In this document: positions 26,001-35,418 of the stretch, piece by piece
How positions within the stretch are numbered: position 1 is the stretch's first letter
How the letters are laid out: each line of letters begins with the position of its first letter
Assembly (NCBI GenBank): GCA_964035015.1
Contig: CAXIUP010000270.1
Span: 529,001-593,000 of the forward strand
Length of the DNA stretch: 64,000 bases
Direction of reading: 5' to 3'
Origin: Corallium rubrum
Lineage: Eukaryota; Cnidaria; Anthozoa; Scleralcyonacea; Coralliidae
Translations under genes and position numbers: made by a program
Notes under the pieces: model-generated
What the model was told of the DNA's origin: nothing
The model's input: only the letters and a program-made list of their open reading frames with translations
The model's database searches: none

Positions 26001-26666
26001 ATAATATATGAACTCTGGGATTATTTTCTACATATGGTATATGTTTAGACTCTCCAGCATATGAAAAGCTGTTTACAGCCATACAGAACAAGTCACTGAT
26101 GAAGGGTTTCCAGCAAGCTTCACCATTTGACCAGACAAGCTGTTTAGAAGGGTTCCACTCTGTTGTTAACCAATTTTCTCCCAACTAGTGATTGCTTATT
26201 CTTTTTCTGGTATGCTCTGCAGGTATGTATGTCTATGGAAGTTATCTTGTGTGAAACACATTTCCATTTACTAACATATGTTTTGTTGACAGATGCAAAT
26301 CATCATTTTGATAAAATTATCAATATTTATATATTTGTATTTCTAAATTTCTACACACACATTTTGGCAGTCATACATTTTAATCGAAATTTGTTTCGTG
26401 CTGGCATGATGAACAAAAATGATGATTCACAACAAATTAAGATTGTCTACCCCAACTTCAAAAATGGAGAGGCAACCTTTAGGGAGGTTAAAGTGAATCA
26501 AAATTTTGGTAAGGAGCTGACAATGCAAAATTCAGTCATTGTGATGTCTGAATTTTTCTAACCTTTAATATATACGTGTCTCTTTTCCTTCTATTTATTT
26601 ATTTAACTAGCATATGCTGATGAGATATACCAGACATACATAACAGCGACCAAGAGATGTGGATAA
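23012..26666 (+). pseudogene. THAP-domain / DDE transposase-like gene, about 11 exons, three lesions
   Basis: The ATG at 23012 opens a THAP zinc finger: CVVGGC, then KQWVEF, DP, and ICSVHF, the C2CH pattern. Exons with GT/AG borders, by eye: 23012-23342, 23466-23612, 23770-23911, 24088-24301, 24438-24795, 25113-~25298, 25556-25745, 25875-25969, 26049-~26188, 26371-26508, 26611-26666. Phases agree at the first five junctions. The acidic exon 4 precedes a cysteine pair (CSNPKCGRQ) and the SRINAGDFLLSFAILVSGGS block. RNase H-like parts follow: ISGDGRHSAKYGAY, FVSDRHSSIAKHMREKL, HYFDIWHLK. I recall this layout in cnidarian THAP proteins. Lesions: a one-base frameshift near 23,100 inside THAP, a stop near 25,290, and a stop at 25919-25921. 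The exon 9 donor is unclear. Role: DNA-binding transposase or a domesticated relative. Confidence 0.7.
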
Positions 26667-26817
26667 TACGGACAGTGACTACTCTTACGAAGGAATATTT
26701 TTTAATCTGAACAACAGTAAATGCACATGTGTCGTTAAGTTGAAATCTGATTCTATGAGTTTGTTATATGAAATTCCTGTGGAATGGTCTCGTCGAATAT
26801 ATGTACGATCTGATTGA
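26644..26817 (+). CDS. unidentified small ORF (57 codons, no early ATG)
   Basis: Open frame after the terminal exon of the THAP gene. It reads well as protein (DSDYSYEGIFFNLNNSKC, then LYEIPVEWSRRIYV) but has no ATG near its start, so it may be part of an exon or the 5' half of a frameshifted gene. It overlaps the next ORF, which could be its continuation in another frame. Family unknown. Confidence 0.25.
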   Translation, partial: QRPRDVDNTDSDYSYEGIFFNLNNSKCTCVVKLKSDSMSLLYEIPVEWSRRIYVRSD

Positions 26818-26905
26818 TAATCAAACAGAATTCGGCTTAATACTTTTTAAAGACGAGTTTTGTTGTCGTGACAATATTTATGTCAATGGGAAATACGCAT
26901 CGTAA
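26801..26905 (+). CDS. unidentified small ORF (34 aa)
   Basis: ATG to TAA, starting MYDLIDNQTEFGLILFKDEF. It overlaps the end of the preceding frame by 17 bases, so the two may be one gene broken by a frameshift. Not recognised. Confidence 0.25.
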   Translation: MYDLIDNQTEFGLILFKDEFCCRDNIYVNGKYAS

Positions 26906-26937
26906 GCATGCAATTTATAACTGTCCCTAGTTATGTT

Positions 26938-27320
26938 GAACCGAACAAAGAGAGAAACTGAACAGGTTGGTTGACAGATTGAGGAAACTAATTCCGGCTT
27001 CGTATAGTACGGTTAGTCGGCCCGATATTATTGAAAGCGCGGCGGACTACATCGAGGTAAGTTGATAAACAGATGACTTACGCGCGTACTCCCCTCGTTG
27101 AACAAAGGGATGGCAAAGGGATTAGCCACAACGCGCGTATTTACTACGGTTTTCTGTTTTAGTATCTGTTCGGCCAGGCACCGACGTTTCGGAGGAAACG
27201 AGCGAGAAAACCAGCTAAATTACCCTCTTCTTCAACACCGCAGCCTCGAAACGATACCACCGGACCGGCGGTAGAAGAGATATTAGAGATATTCCACACT
27301 CATCTGTGTTATGTTGCCTG
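26938..27320 (+). CDS. possible spliced helix-loop-helix protein
   Basis: The first block reads REKLNRLVDRLRKLIP (helix 1), a short loop, then SRPDIIESAADYIE (helix 2), and stops at a good donor (gag|gtaagt, 27,055). A matching acceptor (ctgttttag) at about 27,162 lets it continue YLFGQAPTFRRKRARKP to a stop at about 27,320. The spacing of hydrophobic residues fits bHLH dimerisation domains. The basic region is only partly in frame: an ATG at 26,932 gives MLNRTKRE in the neighbouring frame, so one base may be missing or extra. Function not assigned. Confidence 0.35.
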
Positions 27321-27445
27321 TTAGAAAGGTGGGGGGTTATAGTCGGGAAGAGGCTAGTTATCTTCTACAGATGACACGTGATGAACGTGTATTTTACGGA
27401 ATCAAGTCCGGAAAGAAGGGGTTTGATATTAGTAAAAATGTTTAA
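27311..27445 (+). CDS. unidentified small ORF (44 aa)
   Basis: ATG to TAA. It overlaps the end of the preceding reading by about 10 bases and contains GGYSREEASYLLQMTRDER. A further 22-codon ORF follows at about 27,474-27,541 (MLLSTLSMFNPIGVAV). The tight, overlapping spacing is unusual for host genes. Not recognised. Confidence 0.3.
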   Translation: MLPVRKVGGYSREEASYLLQMTRDERVFYGIKSGKKGFDISKNV

Positions 27446-27540
27446 ATAAATACTTGCCAGAAAGTTGATAGTATGTTATTGAGTACGTTGTCGATGTTTA
27501 ATCCGATTGGCGTTGCGGTTACGTCTACGCTGTTTAAATA

Positions 27541-29025
27541 GTGAAACTTAGGTTACCCTTTGCTTTTGGGTAGGTTGGAAAACCCGGAATCCGGAATGGA
27601 ATCCGGAATCTGTAGGAATCGTCATAGTGAATATAGCAACGGTTTTCCTAAAATTAGTAATATAATAATTAACTATTAACTATTAAAATAATAATAACTG
27701 ACCAATATATCATATGATTAACTATTAATTAATTGGTAATATAATAATTAACTATTAATTATTAACTATTAAAATAACAATAACTATCCAATATGTCAAC
27801 ATGAATTGTATGACATTTTATTTTGGCTTACAAGAAGTTTGTTTTGTACGAATTTTTTAATTACGATTTTCTGATTTTTGGCATTGACGGTCTCTTTGCT
27901 GCAAGAAATTAATGCTATCAAAATCACTGAATGAGTCAACGCATCACTGTATATCTCGCTATGCATGTTTTGCAAACCGCAGAAAATAACTAGAACCCAA
28001 GGATAGTGCAAAGTTTTATAGATTTTGTAAAAAAGTGGTAGTTTAATGCATGACACAAGATCAATACCATGGGTTCAGAATCCATACACTTCCTCATAAA
28101 TAATTGACAATTTGTGTTTATATGTTGTGCAGGGGTGAAGCTGGTATACACATATTATTGCGGGTGCATACCGGTATTTTGAAAACAATACATTTCTAAA
28201 TGTGTAAAACAATTTTAAATTTGCATAGAATAAAGTTACTATGGTCAGCTTTGCTACTGTAAGTTTGTTGTTCTTGTACTATTTGTAACTTTTTAGCCAT
28301 TTTGTTGCTGTTGATTCACAATCTATATACAATCGATTGTTTCGCAAAACAGAACATTTATTACAGTGGAGAAATGTATTTTATTGACAGGAGTATTGTT
28401 AGGCCTAGTCTAATTTCTATCAATCTATTTGGTTGTTGGTGGATTGCTAGTATCCATTGGCAGTTGTTGAACTTGACAGAGTTACTAAGTTAGGATTCAC
28501 AGTATTCTAAACCAGCAACTGCTAAAGAATGCTGATCATCCACCAACACTAAAATAAAAACAAGCTTTACACATAACAATGTAACAGGTGTTAGTTAGCT
28601 TGTGTTTTTGTTAATTATTTGGTTTTTGAAATTAATAAAGATGAGTACAGTATACAATCACCTTGAGGCTCGGTGTTTATCTCTTACATCTGGCTTATGC
28701 AAAATGTCTGGTGTTATTTAGATATTGATTGTATCCAGGTATTATATTACAACCTTTTCTCCCAAGCTAATCATTCAAGTTTTTCTTGCTGACACAAGAT
28801 CATTTTATACTACTGTGAAGTTCCAAAAGTAGCCGGGGCAGGTTTTTAGGTTTTGCAGACTCGAGGGTGGTTATGTTAGGGTGGAGACGGCTGTTTTTCG
28901 AGGTGAAAATTGCATTATTAAGAGAAAATGAAAGTGTTTTTTCGGTTTTGTTAGGGCATACATAACAACTTGTGAACACTACCAAATAAGGTTTGTCTGG
29001 AGGTGAAGGTTTGTCTGGAGTCACT
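27541..29025. other. AT-rich noncoding region with a tandem duplication
   Basis: At 27,655-27,790 a segment of about 70 bp (taatataataattaactatta ... aataactgaccaatat) occurs twice in tandem. A short ggaatccggaatggaatccggaatc repeat precedes it at about 27,585. No gene supported. Confidence 0.5.
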
Positions 29026-29349
29026 AAGGCCCAGTTCAGCTGCCAAACTTTTCATGGGCTGAACCTAATTGCAATTTGGGCCGACCTAAATCGAGATAAC
29101 CCCGCCTGTTGAATCAGACATCGAACTTTTCATGACCCGAACTTAACTCAGTAGATGATTATTCGGACAGGGTTCGGCTCATGAAAAGATCGGCATTTGA
29201 ATCAAAGTCGCTCCAAAGGCAAGAAGTTGGCTGAGCTGTTCCTAATATAATCGGCCAAACTGAACTGATTCAGACACCAAACTTTTCATGAGGCGAACCC
29301 AATGTATTAGGTTGAGCTCATGAAAAGTTCAGTGTATGAACTGGGCCTT
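29026..29349. mobile_element. MITE of 324 bp with aaggcccagttca ends
   Basis: aaggcccagttcagctgccaaacttttcatg at the left and catgaaaagttcagtgtatgaactgggcctt at the right are inverted. Several internal copies of aacttttcatg / catgaaaag occur in both orientations. No coding. Harbinger-type is possible but the target duplication is not clear. Confidence 0.7.
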
Positions 29350-29643
29350 AACTGGCTTGAGTGTGAAAAAGAAGTAAACAACTTATGCTGACATAGACAC
29401 TAAAACATGTGGTTACCTTTCGGGAGGGCTTTGTCTAATAAAAATGTAGGAACTGATATAGAGATGGCAGATTTTGGATATGTCCCACAATTTTGTCTCG
29501 TTTGTCAGCTGCAGATTGGAATTGGTTGCCCATTTCTCTCGGTTGTATTCCGCCATTGTTTGGGCTAGATTAAGTTTAGTCGCCCCAAATTTAAAAACAT
29601 CAATAGTTAAATATTATCTCTCCTCAAACCCGAACGATGTTTT

Positions 29644-29760
29644 ATTAAGCCCTTGTTTGTTGAGATGAAATTTATTGACCATTTTGCTGAGGAAAATACA
29701 AGACAATTAGTTATCAACACATTGCTAACTCATTCTTGCCTAGGACAGCCTTTCCCGTAC
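29644..29760 (+). repeat. dispersed repeat, also at about 61.7-62.0 kb
   Basis: aagcccttgtttgttgagatgaaatttattgacc ... acaattagttatcaacacattgctaactcattcttgcctaggacag recurs with changes at 61,717-61,750 and 61,890-61,985. Confidence 0.7.
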
Positions 29761-30327
29761 GAAAATTCTCGGCGAGACAAGAGCGAGATTCAAGCCTGAT
29801 AATCGGGCGTGACAAAGCCGACCGAGAATCAACGTGACAAGAGCGAGACAAATTGAACGAGACTTGAGCGAGAACCCAGCGTGACATTTGTCATGCTATG
29901 GCAATATTATGGCTGGTTTTTGGCCATATTATGGCCTGACATTTTTATGGCTGCTTTCGGCGAAATTATGGCCCGAATGTCTTGCTTCGCAAGCGACTGT
30001 ACTTAATCAATCATTATACAAGTAATTTAAATATAAATATAAGAGCCCAGCAAATGACTTTAAAACACATGACAGAGATTTGTCAATACATTTTATTGCA
30101 ACATCATCAGAGCGATCTAAATTAGTTATTACAAGTGTTCGATTACAAAACGGTCAAAATTCAAATTCAAAACTACAACGGACATGAAGATATAAACGTA
30201 TATTACAAACGGTCAAACAAATTCGAATTACAGACATATAGAATAACAAACAATCAAAGGATTAAGTAAATTAGTGAAAGAAACTTAGGTCAGGGTTAAG
30301 TGTGATTAACAGGATTAGTGGCTATAG
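29761..30327 (-). other. noncoding; probable 3' trailer of the Penelope-like element
   Basis: 29,770-29,960 is rich in gagacaagagcgaga words and repeated ttatggc motifs, related to 61,260-61,490. From about 30,060 to 30,327 the sequence lies just past the stop codon of the Penelope-like reading frame on the minus strand and contains an aataaa, consistent with a 3' untranslated region. Confidence 0.4.
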
Positions 30328-30379
30328 TTAGAATAAGGAAAGTGGTACAGAACTTACGTTTCCGTTGAGACTTGGCTTA
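30328..30379 (-). pseudogene. Penelope-like element ORF, last codons and stop
   Basis: On the minus strand, after removal of the Harbinger, this continues the frame of 34533-34707 and reads KPSLNGNVSSVPLSLF then a stop (30328-30330). That ending is typical of the GIY-YIG/RT family. It includes one copy of the TTA duplication. Confidence 0.75.
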
Positions 30380-30428
30380 GGGTTTGTTTATATGGAAGCG
30401 AGCCAGCCCGGGTACCCGGGCTAGCCCG
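30380..30428 (+). repeat. Harbinger left terminal inverted repeat
   Basis: gggtttgtttatatggaagcgagccagcccgggtacccgggctagcccgc; mirrors 34484-34532. A second, similar block (accgagccagcccgcc ... gtgtttacatggg) lies subterminally near 30,480-30,510 and again inverted near 30,560, so the end is a multiple palindrome. Confidence 0.9.
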
Positions 30429-30655
30429 CTTTGCCGAGATCGTACTTGTGCTATTATTTCTTGTTAATTTTCATCTTGTGTTTACATGGGAACCGAGCCA
30501 GCCCGCCTAGCCGAGATCTCGCTTTGTGAGACCGAGATCTCGGTTACCCGGGCTGGTTATTTTCCCATGTAAACACGATTGACCGGGCTAGCTCGCCTTC
30601 CCGGGCTGGAAAATTGCGATTTGCGCATGCTCCGATCCGCGTGTTTATATTAAAG

Positions 30656-31849
30656 ATGGCGGATTCAACAGCTGTGAATATTTTAGCGAAGAAAATGCGA
30701 GAAAAAGGGAAAGGAAAGCAATTTCGTTGGGATTCTGCAATGGTGGAAAACTTGATAACATGTCTTCAAAGTTTTAAGAGCCAAATGGAATACAAAAACG
30801 TGGATTTCGATGGCGATCGACCAGCCCAATACTCGTGGTTGAGACTGGAAATGTCAAACCTATACGAAGTGGAGGACACTTCATTATTTGGGCCTGTTTC
30901 TGTGACTCTTCCAATTATTCCGTTGTCAGACATGAGTAAAGAAGAAAAGGAAGATTATACAAAGCGAAGCAAGGCCGAAAATGATTTGATCAAGAAGGGT
31001 TATTCACGAATAAGAGAAAAGGTAAAGGAGATAAGGCAATCTTTCTCTCAGGCAGTAATTAATGGGAGAAGAAGTGGCAGTGGTAAAATTGTTTTTGAAT
31101 TTTATGATAAATTAGTTACAATCTGGGGTGGTTCGGCTTCTACACAACCGCTTCCATATGGTGTGGACACTGATACTTTTGTAGTAGAAGAAGATCAAGA
31201 AGATTCCACCCTTATGAATCAGGAAGATTGCTCCCTAACCCAACAATCTAATGTTAGTGAAGTTACAACTACAGCTGAGAGAGATACTGTTGAACTTGAT
31301 ATGCCTGTGGAAGATTCTGATGGTGAAAGAGTTACTGATAGTCGTAAACGAAAATGTGTTAACCAAGTTCCCAACCTCATTGATAACAAGCGCAAACATC
31401 TAGAGAAAGCCCTGTCTGCTGCCCAGCGGGATAAGCTATTGTTAACTGAGGCAAAAGAAGATTCAGTTATTCGCAAGAGTCTGGCAGAAGCCACACGCCA
31501 ATCAACAGAATGCTTTACTACTGCATTGAAAGATGTGAGCAATTCCATGATGCAAGTAGGAAATGGGATTTCACGCTCTATGGAAATGATGTCCCAGGCA
31601 ATCATGGCTCAGATAATGACAAACTCCCAACCCAGGCCATATAATCAAAATTTATTTTATCAAAATAACCCTGGTGCATACCCAAGTAATGTTGCACACC
31701 CAGCTCATGGTACACACCCAGCCCAAGGTACATACCCAGCCCATGGTGTATATCCTAACCCAGCCCAATATACCGTGCCACACAGTGATGTCCCTAGGTT
31801 TGAACCAAGTCTTGATGGAGAAGATAATGTTTTATATCATCCAATGTGA
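30656..31849 (+). CDS. Harbinger accessory protein, SANT/Myb-like DNA-binding
   Basis: 397 aa from the ATG at 30656 (context aagATGG). The frame is open upstream to about 30,614, but those codons lack an ATG and lie next to the TIR. The N-terminal trihelix domain is FRWDSAMVENLITCLQSF at about residues 19-36, with tryptophans further on in the domain (YSWLRLEM, TIWGG). A basic patch (SRKRKCVNQ) looks like a nuclear signal. A helical stretch follows, then a tail with repeated H-P-A-H-G-T-Y/H-P blocks (about 340-375). In PIF/Harbinger this partner is needed for nuclear import of transposase and binding to the ends. It is convergent with the transposase gene and in the same element. Confidence 0.85.
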   Translation: MADSTAVNILAKKMREKGKGKQFRWDSAMVENLITCLQSFKSQMEYKNVDFDGDRPAQYSWLRLEMSNLYEVEDTSLFGPVSVTLPIIPLSDMSKEEKEDYTKRSKAENDLIKKGYSRIREKVKEIRQSFSQAVINGRRSGSGKIVFEFYDKLVTIWGGSASTQPLPYGVDTDTFVVEEDQEDSTLMNQEDCSLTQQSNVSEVTTTAERDTVELDMPVEDSDGERVTDSRKRKCVNQVPNLIDNKRKHLEKALSAAQRDKLLLTEAKEDSVIRKSLAEATRQSTECFTTALKDVSNSMMQVGNGISRSMEMMSQAIMAQIMTNSQPRPYNQNLFYQNNPGAYPSNVAHPAHGTHPAQGTYPAHGVYPNPAQYTVPHSDVPRFEPSLDGEDNVLYHPM

Positions 31850-33073
31850 TTTCTATGTAAAGTCATGTAAGTATGGTAAGGTACAATCTTGAATAGAACT
31901 GTTGTAACTACAATTTATCAGTTTTATTTTGTTGTGTTTATAAGGAAATTCTTGGTGAGAGGGGCAATAACTTGTAGAACATCAAAATTTTAAATTGTTT
32001 GATATATTACCAAAAGTCCAAAACCAATGATGCGTTGCGTGGCCCAAAAAACACATGATTTCTGCCCAAAACATTGACCAATCTGTCTGTCTTTCTAAAC
32101 CTTTTTGGACGGACTCGTTGATGTTTTGGCGGAAATCATGACAAGTTTTTTGTTGGGCTATGCCGTGCATCATCGGTTTTGGTAATAAAATAGTATTGGA
32201 TATTGTTACAACAGGTTTTAAAAAGATTGTATTTATCATTTCATCTTACTAGTTTCATATTTAATGTTTTGGAATACATGTTCAGTAGTTCCCATGTTGT
32301 TTTACACTACATGTATATGAAAAGAGAATATTGTGTTGCATATATGTGATACCACTATGTAATATTTATATTATATATTAATTATATTATTATTATTATT
32401 ATTATTAAATTATTATATTATATATTAATTACATTATTATTATTATTGAGGGGGACATTGGGGGGTGCTCTAAACCGCAGTACTGCGTTGAGAATTAAAT
32501 GAATACCGAAACTCCTTGGATTGATAAAAATAAATACCATACCGAAACAGCAAAATTACTGAAATACCATACAAAAACACAACAATATCGAAAATCCCAA
32601 TGTCCCCCTCTATTATTATATTATTATTATTATATATTAATTGCAGTATATTATTATATTATTTAATTATATTATTATTATATTATATATTTATTATATA
32701 ATTGTGATACCACAATGGAATTATATTCATATTAAATAACTTCAAAAACAAATATTGATACCAACTATAGATTTAGAAATTTTTGTAAGCTTCTTTATAC
32801 AATGGATACAAAATCACTGCACTTGTTTATAATTACTTTTTGTTTGTTGTAGTTTTTTAGTTTATTGATGGAACAGAAGTACACAAAAGTATCAACACAA
32901 CATAGCTACTATTATCTTATTTTTACAGTTCTTTTTCTAGTAAACATCTCTGAAATGTTCTCAACATAAAAACTAAGATATTGAAGAAAAAACTTGTTTC
33001 TTGTACTTGTTGTATCTATATATTATGCACAGTACTGTAGATGATGCATGCCTACTGAAAAACATCCTGTATC
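31850..33073. other. Harbinger intergenic region with two internal foldbacks
   Basis: First foldback about 32,010-32,190: ccaaaaccaatgatgcgttgcgtggcccaaaaaac pairs with gttttttgttgggctatgccgtgcatcatcggttttgg. Second foldback 32,448-32,610: gagggggacattggg pairs with cccaatgtccccctc. The rest is ATT/TAT-rich simple sequence (32,380-32,440 and 32,610-32,700). The foldbacks look like MITEs that landed inside the transposon between its genes. Confidence 0.6.
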
Positions 33074-34390
33074 TCAGGCTACCAGATTGTCAGGTAGGTT
33101 ATCTCGAATGTAGTTTGTTATGATTCTTCTAATCACTTCACCTTCACCAGCATCACAAGAATATACAGGGTCTACATTGTTTTGTACCTCATTTCTCAAG
33201 CTTGACTCAATTTGGCTTCTCACAAGATCTTCATCAACATATGATTTGTTTTTCTCACAAAAATTATGCAAGACAAAGCATGCATATGCAACTATCGGAA
33301 CTGACTCCAGCTTTAAGTCCACTTTTTTGGTAAGAACTGACCATCTTGCTTTTAACCGGCCAAATGCACACTCAATTGGGTTTCTAGCTGCTCTCAGGAG
33401 ACCATTGAAAACTACTTGCTCATTTGTTTCACAGGTTGCATATTCTTTCATACAGAATGGGGTCAGAGGATATGCAGGATCACCAATTAAGTAGTTTGGT
33501 ATTTTTTCAGACCCTGGTGTAACTGACTGGAATGTGCTTGGCAGTTTACCATTTCTCAATTTATTATTTATTGAAGAATTTGCAAAAGCTTTAGCATCGT
33601 GGACACTGCCAGGCCACCTGCATTCAACATCCATAAACATGCCTCTGTAGTCGCACACTGCCTGAATATTTAAAGAATAAAACATTTTGTAACAAAAGTA
33701 GTCTTGGGGGTCTTTTATTGGACGAAGCAGAGGTATATGTGTTCCATCTATACATCCAAAGACTTGTACCATTCCAAACTTTGTCTCAAATTCGGAGACC
33801 TTCTTTCTCATTTCATTCTGATCAACAGGTAAGTGCAGATATTTTGGGCCAAGTACCTTTGAAATTACACCTGCGACTTCTATTACAACTGCAGAAACAG
33901 TGCTAATAGCTACACCAAAGGCATTTGCTGTCATATTGAGGGATCCAGTATCTTTCAAATAGTACAAAGTAATTGCAAGTTTCTTTGCACAACTGAGGGC
34001 TCTGTAATTAGGTGAAGTCGGATTAGGTGAAATGTGAGGTTGTAGCTCCCTTTCTAGCTCTTGAAATGACTCCTTTGACATTCGGAAATTTTTCATCCAG
34101 CATTCTTCAGGCGCTGAACCATTGATCATATTGACCCACCATTGATCTGTTCTTCCAGCTTTTACCCAACAACGTCTCTTGCTCCTTCTGAGTCTTCGCT
34201 GCCTTGCCATCTTCAATTTTCGCAAGAAATAATTGCGTTTACTTTGGGTCATTGCCATTATGGTATCATTTTTTGCCTTGTCATAAATTTTCCACAAAAG
34301 AAGAATTCCATGTAACTGCAGGACCAATGCCATAAACACTCCAACTTGAATTGTAGTCATAGCGATGACCGGCAAAATGTTAAGCGCCAT
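33074..34390 (-). CDS. PIF/Harbinger transposase (HARBI1-like, DDE_Tnp_4)
   Basis: 438 aa from the ATG at 34390. The frame is open upstream to 34696, but that extension runs through the TIR into the flanking Penelope-like sequence, so I choose the ATG inside the element. Two hydrophobic stretches near the N-terminus precede a basic region. The helix-turn-helix part includes LKDTGSLNMTANAFGVAIST. Catalytic core: CIDGTHIPL (first D), CRWPGSVHDAKAF (second D), and NPIECAFGRLKARW (E). GDPAYPLTPF and AYACFVLHNFCE are conserved family blocks. The protein cuts and pastes the element with TWA target preference. All three acidic residues are present and no stops occur; likely functional. Confidence 0.93.
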   Translation of the reverse strand: MALNILPVIAMTTIQVGVFMALVLQLHGILLLWKIYDKAKNDTIMAMTQSKRNYFLRKLKMARQRRLRRSKRRCWVKAGRTDQWWVNMINGSAPEECWMKNFRMSKESFQELERELQPHISPNPTSPNYRALSCAKKLAITLYYLKDTGSLNMTANAFGVAISTVSAVVIEVAGVISKVLGPKYLHLPVDQNEMRKKVSEFETKFGMVQVFGCIDGTHIPLLRPIKDPQDYFCYKMFYSLNIQAVCDYRGMFMDVECRWPGSVHDAKAFANSSINNKLRNGKLPSTFQSVTPGSEKIPNYLIGDPAYPLTPFCMKEYATCETNEQVVFNGLLRAARNPIECAFGRLKARWSVLTKKVDLKLESVPIVAYACFVLHNFCEKNKSYVDEDLVRSQIESSLRNEVQNNVDPVYSCDAGEGEVIRRIITNYIRDNLPDNLVA

Positions 34391-34483
34391 TTTGAAATTG
34401 CCGCGAAGCGAAACCCGAGCTGGCCCGCCTACCAGGGCTGAAAATTTCTCATGTAAACACGGGATGAAAATCATCTCGGATAG

Positions 34484-34532
34484 GCGGGCTAGCCCGGGTA
34501 CCCGGGCTGGCTCGCCCCATATAAACACCCCC
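34484..34532 (-). repeat. Harbinger right terminal inverted repeat
   Basis: gcgggctagcccgggtacccgggctggctcgccccatataaacaccccc; partner of the left end with a few differences. Directly followed by TTA. Confidence 0.9.
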
Positions 34533-34707
34533 TTAATTGAAATCATAAGACTTTCCCTGAGTAACAGTTCAAATTTATAAAGTGCTGAGGTGAGAATTTT
34601 AAAATCAGAAAAAGAAATAGGATGTCCAGTTGAATGCTTATGTGAGAGAATACTGGACATGGAAGTCGCTGAAATGGAGCGTTCTTTCCCAGTCATAGCT
34701 GAAATTC
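34533..34707 (-). pseudogene. Penelope-like element ORF, C-terminal segment
   Basis: Minus-strand reading AMTGKERSISATSMSSILSH, then TGHPISFSDFKIL and LLLRESLMIS, typical of the C-terminal GIY-YIG region of Penelope-like proteins. It is cut on the left by the Harbinger (TTA) and on the right by the 20.7-kb element (8-bp duplication 34700-34707). The upstream half is at 55426-55640. Confidence 0.8.
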
Positions 34708-34748
34708 GGCTTATGTACCGTGTAAGAACTCACCAGCTGCGTCACAAC
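34708..34748 (+). repeat. giant element, left terminal inverted repeat
   Basis: About 40 bp ending in gcgtcacaa; preceded by the duplication TGAAATTC. Pairs with 55385-55425. Confidence 0.85.
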
Positions 34749-34770
34749 TAGCGACACGTCACTTTCCTAC

Positions 34771-35418
34771 GTTGACAGGTCGACAGGTTTAACGTTTTGA
34801 ACTTTCTAATGTCGACCGGTCGACGGGTTAATATTTTTCGCTTTTCTTTGTCGACAGGTCGACAGGTTTAATGTTCAGTTGCGCTTTTTATGTCGACAGG
34901 TCGACAGGTTTAATGTTTTGAACTCTCTAATGTCGACCGGTCGACAGGTTAATATTTTTCGCTTTTCTTGGTCGACAGGTCGACAGGTTTAATGTTTTGC
35001 GCTTTCTATGTCGACAGGTCGACAGCTTTAATGTTTTGAGTTTTATATATGTCGACAGGTCGACAGGTTAATATTTTTCGCTTTTCTAGTCGACAGGTCG
35101 ACAGGTTTAGTGTTTTGCACTTTCTATGTCGACAGGTCGACAGCTTTAATGTTTTGGGCTTTCTATGTCGACAGGTCGACAGGTTAATATTTTTCGCTTT
35201 TCTTAGTCGACAGGTCGACAGGTCGACAGGTTTAGTGTTTTGCGCTTTCTGTGTCGACAGGTCGACAGGTTTAATGTTTTGAGCTTTCTATGTCGACAGG
35301 TCGACGGGTTAATATTTTGCGCTTTTCTTTGTCGACTGGTCGACAGGTTTAATGTTTTGAACTTTCTTTGTCGACAGGTCGATAGGTTGAATGTTTTGCG
35401 CTTTTCTTTGTCGACTGG
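34771..35418 (+). repeat. left iteron array, about 16 units of 38-42 bp
   Basis: Each unit is gtcgacaggtcgacaggtt followed by about 20 bp of AT-rich spacer of two alternating kinds (taatgttttgcgctttctat, or aatatttttcgcttttctt). One unit has a tripled half-site near 35,210. The core is two GTCGAC sites 8 bp apart, as expected for a dimer or tetramer binding site. The second part (from 35,048) and the following sequence to 35,959 are copied in the two arms. Confidence 0.9.

Larger units (their letters stand above)
30380..34532. mobile_element. complete PIF/Harbinger DNA transposon
   Basis: 4,153 bp with inverted ends (gggtttgtttatatgg at the left, ccatataaacaccccc at the right). These are followed inward by a shared gcgagccagcccgggtaccc / gggtacccgggctggctcgc block. 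It is flanked by TTA on both sides (30377-30379 and 34533-34535), the 3-bp duplication typical of Harbinger. It holds the two genes of the superfamily in convergent orientation: SANT/Myb-like (30656-31849, plus) and DDE transposase (33074-34390, minus). Both are open with no visible lesion, and the insertion site in a Penelope-like ORF can be rejoined in frame. A probably autonomous, young copy. Confidence 0.95.

Noticed and set aside
25999-26184. Minus-strand ORF opposite the THAP gene
   Set aside because: Shadow of an exon that has clear homology-like motifs on the plus strand.
33074-34696. 540-aa transposase start at 34696
   Set aside because: The first 102 residues cross the TIR and lie in the flanking Penelope-like sequence; the ATG at 34390 is the plausible start.
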